In this document: piece by piece, positions 34,282-42,507 of the stretch
How positions within the stretch are numbered: position 1 is the first letter of the stretch
Layout: each line of letters starts with the position of its first letter
DNA from: Micromonospora noduli
GTDB taxonomy: Bacteria > Actinomycetota > Actinomycetes > Mycobacteriales > Micromonosporaceae
Assembly (NCBI RefSeq): GCF_003264365.1
Contig: NZ_PYAK01000004.1
Span: forward strand, 1 to 64,000
DNA length: 64,000 nucleotides
Direction: 5' to 3'
Notes under the pieces: model-generated
The model's input: the letters and a program-made list of their open reading frames with translations, nothing else
Database searches by the model: none
Told to the model about the DNA's origin: nothing
Made by a program: the position numbers and the translations under genes

Positions 34282-34333
34282 GTGGTTCGTCCTCTCCGCT
34301 GGCCGGGCGTACTTCCGGCGCAGCTGGGGGCGG

Positions 34334-34347
34334 TGAGAGCGCTCTCT
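34334..34347. promoter_or_regulatory. LacI-family operator upstream of the beta-helix gene
   Basis: TGAGAGCGCTCTCT contains the perfect palindrome GAGAGCGCTCTC. It closely resembles the CebR-type actinomycete LacI operator TGGGAGCGCTCCCA, which controls oligosaccharide-induced hydrolases. Position before a secreted carbohydrate-active gene supports it. Confidence 0.65.
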
Positions 34348-34521
34348 GACCCTTGCCGCCGGAGGTTGGACCGGGCCGGAAGGGGTTGAGATGTTTCTAC
34401 CCGTTAATGCGGCCGCACGCCACGAGCGCCGCACCGCGAATGTTGACGGGTGGGTCGCTCGCGGCGCCGGTGCGCGGTGGACGCGCTCGTGGTCGGCCTG
34501 GGTCGCCTGCGCGCGGTTAGG

Positions 34522-37500
34522 ATGACCGCCGTGCAGTTCGGGGTGCTCGGGCCGCTCGCCGTGACCACGGACGCCGGCGAGCCGGTGGTGGTGCCCGGCA
34601 CCAAGGTACGGGCGTTGCTGGCCGACCTGTTGGCCAACCGCAACCAGGTGGTCTCGGCGGACCGCCTCATCGACGACCTGTGGGGTGACGACGCCCCCGC
34701 CAATCCGGCCGGCGCGCTCCAGGTGCGGGTGTCGCAGCTGCGCAAGGCGCTCAACGATGCCGAGCCCGGCGCCCGTGAGCTGGTCGAGTCCCGGCCACCC
34801 GGCTACCTGCTGCGGGTCGACGCGGTCGACGTCGACCGTTTCGACGAGCTGGCCCGCTGCGCCGACGTCGAACGGTTGACCGAGGCCCTCACGTTGTGGC
34901 GCGGCGAGGCGTACGCCGACGTGGCCGACGCCGAGTTCGTGCGGGCCGAGGCGGCCCGCCTCGCCGAGCAGCGCCTCGTCGTTCAGGAGCGGTTGGCGCA
35001 GGCCCGGCTGGCCCGGGGTGAGCATGACCTGGTGGCCGCGGACCTGGCCGAGCTGGTCGCCAGACATCCGCTGCGCGAAGGCCTGCGGGCGGTGCAGCTA
35101 CGCGCGTTGTACGCGGCCGGCCGCCAGTCCGAGGCGTTGGAGAGCTACGCCGAGCTGCGGGCCCGGCTCGCCGAGGAGTTGGGCCTCGACCCCGGCCCGG
35201 AGTTGGTCGCTCTGCACCGCAGGATCCTCGAACAGGATGCCGGCCTGAACGCCCCGCCGAAGGCGGCGATCATCCGGAACAACCTGCCGGCCCCGCTCGA
35301 CGAGTTGATCGGCCGGGACGAGGCGCTGGCCGAGCTGCGGGCGTTGCTGCCCCGCCAGCGGCTGGTCACGCTGGTCGGGCCGGGCGGCGTCGGCAAGACC
35401 CGGCTGGCCACCGAAACAGCCCGCGCGTCGTCCTACCCGGACGGTGTCCGACTGGTCGAGCTGGCCCCACTTCCGGCCGGAGACGCCCGCGTCGCCGAAC
35501 AGGTGCTCGGCGCTCTGGGCGCCCACGAGGCCGCCGGAACGACCCAGTCCCCCGCCGACCGGGTGGTCACGGCCCTGCGGCACCGGCAGTTGCTGCTCGT
35601 GCTGGACAACTGCGAGCACGTCATCGAACCGGTCGCCGAGCTGGTCGCCCGGCTGCTGCGCGACGTGTCCGGGGTGAGCGTGCTGGCCACCAGCAGAGAG
35701 CCACTCGGGCTGACCGGTGAGCTGCTCTGGGAGGTACCCCCTCTGCCGGTGCCCGACGACGGTGACCTGGACGAGGTCCGGCGCTCGGCGGCGGCCCGGT
35801 TGTTCGTCGCCCGCGCCGCCGCGCAGCAACGCGGTTTCCGCCTCGACCGGCAGACCGCGACGGCGGTGGCCCAGCTCTGCCGCCGCCTCGACGGTCTGCC
35901 GCTGGCGTTGGAGCTGGCCGCGACCCGGGTCCGCGCGCTGGGCGTACGCGGGGTGGTGGACCGGCTCGACGACCGGTTCCGGCTGCTCACCACCGCGCAG
36001 CGGGACGTGCCACCCCGGCAGCGGACACTCACCGCGGTGATCGGCTGGAGCTGGGACCTCCTGGACGAACCCGACCGGGTGGTGCTCGCCCAACTGGCGG
36101 TGTTCCCGGACGGCTGCACCCCGGAGGCCGCCGAACAGGTCTGCCGAACCGACCTGGACGCCCTCGCCCGACTGGTGGACCGGTCGCTGGTGGTGCTCGA
36201 CGACTCCGGCGCGGCCCCCCGCTACCGGCTGCTCGAATCGGTGGCCGCGTTCTGCCTGGAACGCCTCACCGACGCCGACGAGGTACGCGGGCGGCACGCC
36301 AGCTACTACACCGAGCTGGCCGAACGCGCCGACCCCGGGCTGCGCGGGGCCGACCAGCAGCGGTGGCTGGCCCTGCTCGACACCGAACTGGCGAACCTGC
36401 GCTCGGCGCTGGCGCACGGTGGCGGGCTGCGCCTGGCGGTCGCGCTGAGCTGGTACTGGTTCCTGCGCGGCCGGCTCACCGAGGCACGGCGGGCGCTGGC
36501 GGTGCCCGGCAACCCGGAGCAGGAGGCCCGCGCGGCACCCTGGCGGGTCGGCTTCGCCCTGTCACAGGGTGAGGTGATCGCACCGGACGACGTGCGCGCC
36601 GCAGTGGCCGCCGACCCGGACAGCCACGCCGCGTGGTTCGCGGCCAACGCGGTGATCGAACACGGCGACCTGACCCTGGTGTCGGAGCTGCTCCCCACCA
36701 CCGCCACCGACCCGTGGACCGAGGCCGCGGTGCTCACCTCCCTGGCCCACATCGCCCACGCCAACGGCGACCAGGCCACCCTGGAGCGCACCGCGACCCG
36801 CAGCGCCGCGCTCTTCGCCGACCTCGGCGACCGGTGGGGTCGGCTCCGGGCGACCGAGTGGGTGGGTGGGCTGGCCGACATGCGCGGCGAGCACGAGCGC
36901 GCCGCCGCGCTGCACCGGGAGGGGCTGCGCTGGGCCGAGGAGTTGGCGCTGTGGCCGCAGGTCTGCGCCGAGCTGTCCTGGCTGGCCTGGCTCGCCGTGC
37001 AGACCCGCGACTACGCCCAGGGTCGGGAACTGGCCGAACGCGCCTATGACCTGGCGGTGGAGCAGGGCTCGCCCGGCGCGCTGATCTTCGCGGAAATGAG
37101 CCTCGGGCTGGCCGCCCGCCGCGACGGCAAGCTCGACCTGGCCGTCACCCACCTCAGCCACCTGGTCGACCTGGGTCGGGGAGAGAACCAACCCGCGCTC
37201 TACCTGCCGATGGTGCTGGTGGAGCTGGGCTACGCGGTCGAACAGGGCGGCGACCCGGACGCCGCGTTGGCCCTGCACGTCGAGGCGTTCGAGGTCGCCG
37301 AGGCGATGGCGACGATGCGGGACGCGATCAACCCACTGGAGGGAATGGCGGCGGCGGTCCGCTCCCCCGAGGTCGCCGCCCGGCTGCTGGGCGCCGCGGC
37401 CGCCGCCCGGCTCGCCACGCAGTCGCCCGCCGCGCCGGCCGAACGCGACGACACCGACCGGACGACAGCGCGACTGCGGGCCGAACTCGGGCCGGAACGC

Positions 37501-37563
37501 TTCGAGGCGCTGCTCGCCGAGGGCGCGAAGCTGAGCCCGGGCGAGGCCCGGGCCCAGCTCTGA
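34522..37563 (+). CDS. AfsR/SARP-type regulator (BTAD-NB-ARC-TPR)
   Basis: 1013 aa. OmpR-like DNA-binding domain (residues 1-95, VQFGVLGPLAV, LLANRNQVVSADRLIDDLWG), bacterial transcriptional activation domain (100-245, ending LRARLAEELGLDPGPELVAL), NB-ARC ATPase with P-loop VGPGGVGKTRLATE near 285, VLATSREPLGL, DGLPLALELAATRVRAL, then TPR-like repeats to the C-terminus. This is the large SARP layout associated with secondary metabolism, but no biosynthetic cluster is adjacent. ATG at 34522; a GTG at 34531 is an alternative start. Confidence 0.93.
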   Translation: MTAVQFGVLGPLAVTTDAGEPVVVPGTKVRALLADLLANRNQVVSADRLIDDLWGDDAPANPAGALQVRVSQLRKALNDAEPGARELVESRPPGYLLRVDAVDVDRFDELARCADVERLTEALTLWRGEAYADVADAEFVRAEAARLAEQRLVVQERLAQARLARGEHDLVAADLAELVARHPLREGLRAVQLRALYAAGRQSEALESYAELRARLAEELGLDPGPELVALHRRILEQDAGLNAPPKAAIIRNNLPAPLDELIGRDEALAELRALLPRQRLVTLVGPGGVGKTRLATETARASSYPDGVRLVELAPLPAGDARVAEQVLGALGAHEAAGTTQSPADRVVTALRHRQLLLVLDNCEHVIEPVAELVARLLRDVSGVSVLATSREPLGLTGELLWEVPPLPVPDDGDLDEVRRSAAARLFVARAAAQQRGFRLDRQTATAVAQLCRRLDGLPLALELAATRVRALGVRGVVDRLDDRFRLLTTAQRDVPPRQRTLTAVIGWSWDLLDEPDRVVLAQLAVFPDGCTPEAAEQVCRTDLDALARLVDRSLVVLDDSGAAPRYRLLESVAAFCLERLTDADEVRGRHASYYTELAERADPGLRGADQQRWLALLDTELANLRSALAHGGGLRLAVALSWYWFLRGRLTEARRALAVPGNPEQEARAAPWRVGFALSQGEVIAPDDVRAAVAADPDSHAAWFAANAVIEHGDLTLVSELLPTTATDPWTEAAVLTSLAHIAHANGDQATLERTATRSAALFADLGDRWGRLRATEWVGGLADMRGEHERAAALHREGLRWAEELALWPQVCAELSWLAWLAVQTRDYAQGRELAERAYDLAVEQGSPGALIFAEMSLGLAARRDGKLDLAVTHLSHLVDLGRGENQPALYLPMVLVELGYAVEQGGDPDAALALHVEAFEVAEAMATMRDAINPLEGMAAAVRSPEVAARLLGAAAAARLATQSPAAPAERDDTDRTTARLRAELGPERFEALLAEGAKLSPGEARAQL

Positions 37564-37570
37564 CCGGTGC

Positions 37571-38125
37571 TCAGGGGGTCACCTTCGGCGCGTACGAGGC
37601 GACGATCACGCCGCTCTTGTGCACCCGGGTGTCGACCAGGTCGAACGACCCCTTGACGTCGGTCAGCGGCGCGGTGAGGCTGGGGCCGCCCTCCAGCACC
37701 GGGTGGATCCAGAACCGGACCTCGTCCACCAGGCCCGCCCGGATCAGCTGGGCGGTGACCGAGCCGAAGCCGTACTGGATGATGTTCTTGCCCGGCTGGG
37801 CCTTGAGCGCGGTGACCGCCTCGACCAGATCGCCCTGGAGCACCTCGGTGTTGTTCCAGGTGGGGTTGGTCAGGGTGGTCGAGGCGACGTACTTCTTGAC
37901 GTTGTTGAAGTACGCGGCGCCGGTGGTCGGGTCGCTCTCATCCATGTTCGGCCAGACGGAGGAAAAGCCGTCGTAGGTGGCCCGGCCCATCAGCATCGCG
38001 TCGGCCGCCTCGGTCTGCGCACCGGCCAGGCTGGCGGCCTCCTCGTCGAAGTACGGCATGGTCCACATCGGGTTGTCGATGACGCCGTCGAGGGTGATGT
38101 AGGTCGAGTTGATGAGCTTGCGCAT
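37571..38125 (-). CDS. Dihydrofolate-reductase-like (RibD C-terminal domain) protein
   Basis: 184 aa. MRKLINSTYITLDGVIDNP, AMLMGRATYDGF and GFGSVTAQLIRAGLVDEVRF are typical of the RibD_C/DHFR-like oxidoreductases. ATG at 38125 follows CAGGAGAT. It converges tightly with the AfsR-type gene (7 bp apart). Substrate unknown; a second member lies at 48423. Confidence 0.88.
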   Translation of the reverse strand: MRKLINSTYITLDGVIDNPMWTMPYFDEEAASLAGAQTEAADAMLMGRATYDGFSSVWPNMDESDPTTGAAYFNNVKKYVASTTLTNPTWNNTEVLQGDLVEAVTALKAQPGKNIIQYGFGSVTAQLIRAGLVDEVRFWIHPVLEGGPSLTAPLTDVKGSFDLVDTRVHKSGVIVASYAPKVTP

Positions 38126-38198
38126 CGGGATCTCCTGGATGTTTGTCGTGCTCTCCGGTGACACCCAGAACTCTGCCGGAGCCCGCTTACGATTCGCT

Positions 38199-38765
38199 TC
38201 AGGTGCTCTTACCCGCGTCGTCGACCGGGCCCTGCGCCGGGTCGGTCAACGGGATCGGCAGCGCCTGCGGGGTCACAGTGCCGCCGCCGGTCGAGTGGGC
38301 TGGCGCGGGGCGGTCACCGCCGCGGCTGTGCAGCCGTCCGCGCCCGGCCGGACCGGCCCGCCGGGTCACCTCGACGGTCACCATCCGCACCGGCGGTGGC
38401 GGCGCGGTGAAACGCCCGACGCCCCACCGCACCCAGATCGGGATCCGCCCGGCGTCCGCCTCCGCGCGCAGCTTCTGCACCGTACGGGCCCGGTCGGTGT
38501 GGTCGACCTCCACCACGACGGGCGGGCCGTCCGGACGGGCACACGCCACGTCGAGCACCGAGTGCCGCTGCTCCAGCGGCGGTGGCAACGGCAGCACGCT
38601 GGGCGCGCGCCGGTAGACCCGCCAGCCCTGGGCCTCGGCCCACCGCACCACCGAGTCGATCACCCGCGCGGTGACCTCGTCGGTGTCCAGGTCGACGAAG
38701 GTCACCTCGGCCAGCCAGCGACCGAGGTCCGCGGCCAACCGCTCGTCCTGCGCCGCGACCTCCAC
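38199..38765 (-). CDS. Conserved protein with restriction-nuclease-like motif, function unknown
   Basis: 188 aa, GTG start. The centre reads SVLDVACARPDGPPVVVEVD followed by TVQKLRAEADAGRIPIWVRWG. The spaced Asp, Glu-Val-Asp and Lys could be a PD-(D/E)XK-type core, and I recall similar uncharacterised actinomycete proteins. The last 50 residues are a low-complexity Pro/Gly/Arg tail. It starts 17 bp after the S9 peptidase gene and may be the last gene of that operon. Confidence 0.65.
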   Translation of the reverse strand: MEVAAQDERLAADLGRWLAEVTFVDLDTDEVTARVIDSVVRWAEAQGWRVYRRAPSVLPLPPPLEQRHSVLDVACARPDGPPVVVEVDHTDRARTVQKLRAEADAGRIPIWVRWGVGRFTAPPPPVRMVTVEVTRRAGPAGRGRLHSRGGDRPAPAHSTGGGTVTPQALPIPLTDPAQGPVDDAGKST

Positions 38766-38782
38766 CGGCGCAGGATAACGCC

Positions 38783-40630
38783 TCAGCCGACGACGGTCGT
38801 CCTCGCGGCGAGGTGCCGGGTCAGCCAGCCGGTGGTGGCCGTACGGGCCGCCTCGACGTTTGTCCGCGCCAGGAAGTCGTGCCCCTCCCCGGCGAGCACC
38901 AGGTGCCCGTGCGGCACACCGCGGTCGGCGAGGGCCTGGGCGACCTGCGCCGACTCGCCCGCCGGCACGTTTGTGTCGTTGGCGCCGTGGATCAGCAGCA
39001 CCGGCACGTCCAGCCGGTCGATGTGGGTCAGCGGGGAGAGGTCACGCAGCAGCTCGGCGTCCCGGTGCGGGTCGCCGTACTTGCTGACGGCGGCGGCGGC
39101 GATCCACGGCTCGGTGCCGGCGAAGAAGGTCCGGAAGTCGGAGATGCCGCACTCGGCGACCCCGGCGGCGAACAGACCGGGGAAGTTCACCAGCACCGCG
39201 AGGACCAGGTAACCGCCGTAGGAGCGGCCCAGAACGCCGAGCTGGCCGGGTCGGGCGACGCCGGCGTCGACGAGGAAGTCGGCGCAGGCCGCCACGTCGG
39301 CGATCGCACCGTAGCGGCCGGCGAGGTTGTCGGCGGCGACGAACGAACGGCCGAACCCGGACGACCCACGCACGTTGGGCGCGAAGACCGCGATGCCCTG
39401 CGCCACCAGGGCCTGGAACAGCGGGTTGTAGCCGGGACGCTCCTGCGCCTCCGGGCCACCGTGCAGGCTGATCGCGGTCGGCCAGGGGCCCGGCCCGGCC
39501 GGGCGGTAGAGCCAGCCGGAGAGCGGCAGCCCGTCGCGAGCCCGCAGGTCGACCAGTTGCGGCGCGACACCGGCATCGTCCGTACGCGGGACGCCCGTGT
39601 CCGGCCGCAGCGGGCGCGGCGCCCCGGTCGACGGGTCGACCAGCCAGACCTCCCGTGGTTGCACCGGCCCCTGGGCGGTGAGGCAGAGCAGGTCGCCGTC
39701 GGCGGCGAAGACGGCGTCGCCGAGCACCTCGCCGGGGGCGGTGACGGCACGCTGCACACCGCTGGCGAAGTCGAGCATGCTCAGCTCGCTGCGCCCGCCG
39801 TAGGTGTTCCACAGCAACGCGCCGCGCTGCCCGTCCGCGCTGGCCGTGACGTGTTCCAGCTCGGCGTCCGGTCGCCCGGCGAGCCGGGTCGGCGGCTGCT
39901 CCGGTCGAGTCAGGTCGACCCGCACCAGCGCGGCGAGTTCGGAGTACGCGTCGGTGCGGGCCAGCACGCTCGTGCCGTCCGGACCGAACCAACCCTGGTC
40001 GGTGCTGCCCCGCCCGGTGTCCGGGAACAGCCGCCGCCGAACGCCTGTGGCCACGTCGAGCACCTCCAGCCAGCGGGCGTTACGGGGACCGCGGCGCAGC
40101 AGAGCGGTGCCGGCGTCCGGGGTCACGTCCAGGAGGGTGAGCAGGTCGCCCTGGGCGAGCACCCGCCGGTGGCCGGTGGCCGCATCGACCAGCACTGCCT
40201 GCCCGTGCACGTCGGTCTCGGTGACCGCCAGCACCGCGCCGTGCGGCAGCCAGCCGGCCAGCGCGGCGCTGCGGCGACCGAACCCGGCGACCTGGTGGCG
40301 TCGCGTGCCGTCCGGGCGCAGCACCCACAGCTCGGTGCGGGGCGCGCCACCGGGGGCGACGACACAGGCCAGCCACTGGCCGTCCGGGGACCAGCTCAGC
40401 GCCAGGACCGGCTCGTCACCGACGGGCAGCGCGACGGGCGCACCCGCGTCGACCTCGCAGACCCAGACGCCGGGCGTGCCGGCCCGGTCGGAGAGGAACG
40501 CCACCCGGCGGCCGTCGGGGGACGGCGCGGGGGCGAAGTCCTCGCTGATCGGCACCGGCGGTGACACCGGCCGGTGGCTCGCGGGTCGGGGCCGCCGGGT
40601 GGTGCGGGGCGGCTCAATCCGTACGCTCAT
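38783..40630 (-). CDS. S9 family prolyl-oligopeptidase-like peptidase
   Basis: 615 aa. The N-terminal beta-propeller (residues 30-350, repeats such as FAPAPSPDGRRVAFLSD and ALSWSPDGQWLAC) is followed by an alpha/beta hydrolase: HGGPEAQ, nucleophile GRSYGG near Ser468, Asp in HGANDTNVP and His in GEGHDF. No signal peptide, so cytoplasmic. The ATG directly follows the stop of the amidotransferase gene (TAGATG), so the two are coupled. It may process the peptide made by the two upstream enzymes. Confidence 0.9.
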   Translation of the reverse strand: MSVRIEPPRTTRRPRPASHRPVSPPVPISEDFAPAPSPDGRRVAFLSDRAGTPGVWVCEVDAGAPVALPVGDEPVLALSWSPDGQWLACVVAPGGAPRTELWVLRPDGTRRHQVAGFGRRSAALAGWLPHGAVLAVTETDVHGQAVLVDAATGHRRVLAQGDLLTLLDVTPDAGTALLRRGPRNARWLEVLDVATGVRRRLFPDTGRGSTDQGWFGPDGTSVLARTDAYSELAALVRVDLTRPEQPPTRLAGRPDAELEHVTASADGQRGALLWNTYGGRSELSMLDFASGVQRAVTAPGEVLGDAVFAADGDLLCLTAQGPVQPREVWLVDPSTGAPRPLRPDTGVPRTDDAGVAPQLVDLRARDGLPLSGWLYRPAGPGPWPTAISLHGGPEAQERPGYNPLFQALVAQGIAVFAPNVRGSSGFGRSFVAADNLAGRYGAIADVAACADFLVDAGVARPGQLGVLGRSYGGYLVLAVLVNFPGLFAAGVAECGISDFRTFFAGTEPWIAAAAVSKYGDPHRDAELLRDLSPLTHIDRLDVPVLLIHGANDTNVPAGESAQVAQALADRGVPHGHLVLAGEGHDFLARTNVEAARTATTGWLTRHLAARTTVVG

Positions 40631-42409
40631 CTAAACCCCGATCCGCTGCAACCAGAGCTCCAGCAGCCCGAGCTGCCAGAGCGCGTTGGAGCCCAGCGTG
40701 GTCCGCCGGGCGTTGGGCGCGTCCAGCAACTCCTCCAGGTAGTCCTTGCGGAACAGGCCCCGCTCGCGCGCCGGTCGGGCGGTCAGCGCGTCCCGCACGT
40801 CGTCGAGCAGTGGGCCGGAGAGGTGCCGGATGGCGGGCACCGGGAAGTAGCCCTTCGGCCGGTCGATCACCTCGTCCGGGACGATGCCCCGGCTCGCCGC
40901 CTTCAGCACACCCTTGCCGCCCTGCGCCAGCTTCATGGCCGGTGGGCAGGCGGCGGCCAGCTCGACGACCTCGTGGTCGAGGAACGGCACGCGGGCCTCC
41001 AGCCCCCAGGCCATCGTCATGTTGTCGACCCGCTTGACCGGGTCGTCGACAAGCATCACCAGGCTGTCCAGGCGTAGCGCCGCGTCCAGCGCGGTGTCCG
41101 CGCCGGGCGCGCCGAAGTGCGCGGCGACGAACTCCAGGCTGGCGTCGTGGTCGAGCATCCACTCGGGCGCCAGGTGCCCGCCGAGCGCGTCGTGGCGACG
41201 ATCGAAGAACACCCGGGCGTACGCCTCGACGGCGTCCGTGCGGGCCACGTTGGCCATCGGCGGGTACCAGTCGTAGCCGGCGAGAATCTCGTCGGCGCCC
41301 TGCCCGGACTGCACCACGGTGATCCGCTGCGAGACCTCCTCGGAGAGCAGGTGGAACGCGACGCAGTCGTGGCTGACCATCGGCTCGCTCATCGCCGCGA
41401 TGGCCTGGTGCACGGCGGGCACGAACCGCTTCGCGCCGATGCGGATCTGCTGGTGGTCGGTGTCGAAGTGGCGGGCGATCAGGTCGGAGTAGTGGAACTC
41501 GTCGCCGCTCTCCCCCGCCGCCGCCTCGAAGCCGATGCTGAAGGTGGCCAGGCCGGTCTGGCCCTGCTCGGCCAGCAGGGCGACGATCAGGCTGGAGTCG
41601 AGACCGCCGGAGAGCAGCACGCCGACCGGCACGTCGGCGACCATCCGCCGTCGTACGGCGCTGCGCAACGCCGCCATGAGCCGTTCCTGCCACTCGTCGG
41701 CGGACATGGCGGGGGCGGCGGCCCGGTTGAACCCCGGCCGCCAGTAGGTGGTGTCGGTGCTCCGGCCGTCCGCGGTGATCACCCGCACGGTGGCCGGCGG
41801 CAACTTGCGGACCCCGGCGAGGATCGTGCGCGGCGGCGGCACCACCGAGTGGAAACTCATGTAGTGGTGCAGCGCCACCGGGTCGAGGTCGGTGTCCACG
41901 TCACCGGCGGCGAGCAACGCCGGCAGGGTCGAGGCGAAACGCACCCGGCCCGGCCCCTCGGCCAGGTAGAGCGGTTTGATGCCGAGCCGGTCCCGGGCCA
42001 GCACCAGGGTGTGCGTGGCCAGCTCGACCAGGGCGAACGCGAACATCCCGTAGAACCGCTCGACGCAGGCCGTCCCCCACCGGTGGTACGCCTTGAGGAT
42101 CACCTCCGTGTCCGAGGTGGAGCGGAAGGAGTAGCCGGCGGCGGTCAGCTCGTCGCGCAGCTCCCGGTAGTTGTAGATGCAGCCGTTGAAGACCACGGCC
42201 AGACCCAGCTCGGTGTCGACCATCGGCTGGGCGCCCGCGTCGGACAGGTCGATGATGCGCAGCCGGCGGTGCACCAGGGCCACCGGCCCCTGCTGCCACC
42301 GACCCTCGCCGTCCGGGCCCCGGGAGGCCAGGGCGGGGAGCATCCGCTCGACGGCGGCCAGGTCCGGTGGCGCCCCGTCGAGGCGGAACTCGCCTCCGAT
42401 ACCGCACAT
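40631..42409 (-). CDS. AsnB-family amidotransferase, N-acetylglutaminylglutamine amidotransferase (AsnO)-like
   Basis: 592 aa. Starting at 42409 puts Cys2 (MCGIGGEFRLDG) as the N-terminal nucleophile of the glutaminase domain; the longer frame at 42418 would bury it. RGPDGEG, LVHRRLRIIDLSDAGAQPMV and NGCIYNYRELR follow. The synthetase domain has the PP-loop VLLSGGLDSSLIVALL, MSEPMVSHDCVAF, QSGQGADE and DDPVKRVDNMTMAWGLEARV. These blocks match, from memory, the AsnO enzymes that amidate the osmolyte dipeptide NAGGN rather than housekeeping AsnB. Substrate inferred. Confidence 0.85.
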   Translation of the reverse strand: MCGIGGEFRLDGAPPDLAAVERMLPALASRGPDGEGRWQQGPVALVHRRLRIIDLSDAGAQPMVDTELGLAVVFNGCIYNYRELRDELTAAGYSFRSTSDTEVILKAYHRWGTACVERFYGMFAFALVELATHTLVLARDRLGIKPLYLAEGPGRVRFASTLPALLAAGDVDTDLDPVALHHYMSFHSVVPPPRTILAGVRKLPPATVRVITADGRSTDTTYWRPGFNRAAAPAMSADEWQERLMAALRSAVRRRMVADVPVGVLLSGGLDSSLIVALLAEQGQTGLATFSIGFEAAAGESGDEFHYSDLIARHFDTDHQQIRIGAKRFVPAVHQAIAAMSEPMVSHDCVAFHLLSEEVSQRITVVQSGQGADEILAGYDWYPPMANVARTDAVEAYARVFFDRRHDALGGHLAPEWMLDHDASLEFVAAHFGAPGADTALDAALRLDSLVMLVDDPVKRVDNMTMAWGLEARVPFLDHEVVELAAACPPAMKLAQGGKGVLKAASRGIVPDEVIDRPKGYFPVPAIRHLSGPLLDDVRDALTARPARERGLFRKDYLEELLDAPNARRTTLGSNALWQLGLLELWLQRIGV

Positions 42410-42507
42410 GGCACACACCTTTCGTCGGCTGGATCCGCTGGGGCCGCTGACCGGTCCAGGCTTGGCGGACCGGGTTGCGTCCCGATGACGGGTGGGTCAA
42501 GCGTCGG

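Noticed and set aside
34282..35067. N-terminal extension of the beta-helix protein over 786 nt
   Set aside because: It runs antisense to the AfsR-type gene and lacks family sequence; the signal peptide at 34281 marks the true start.
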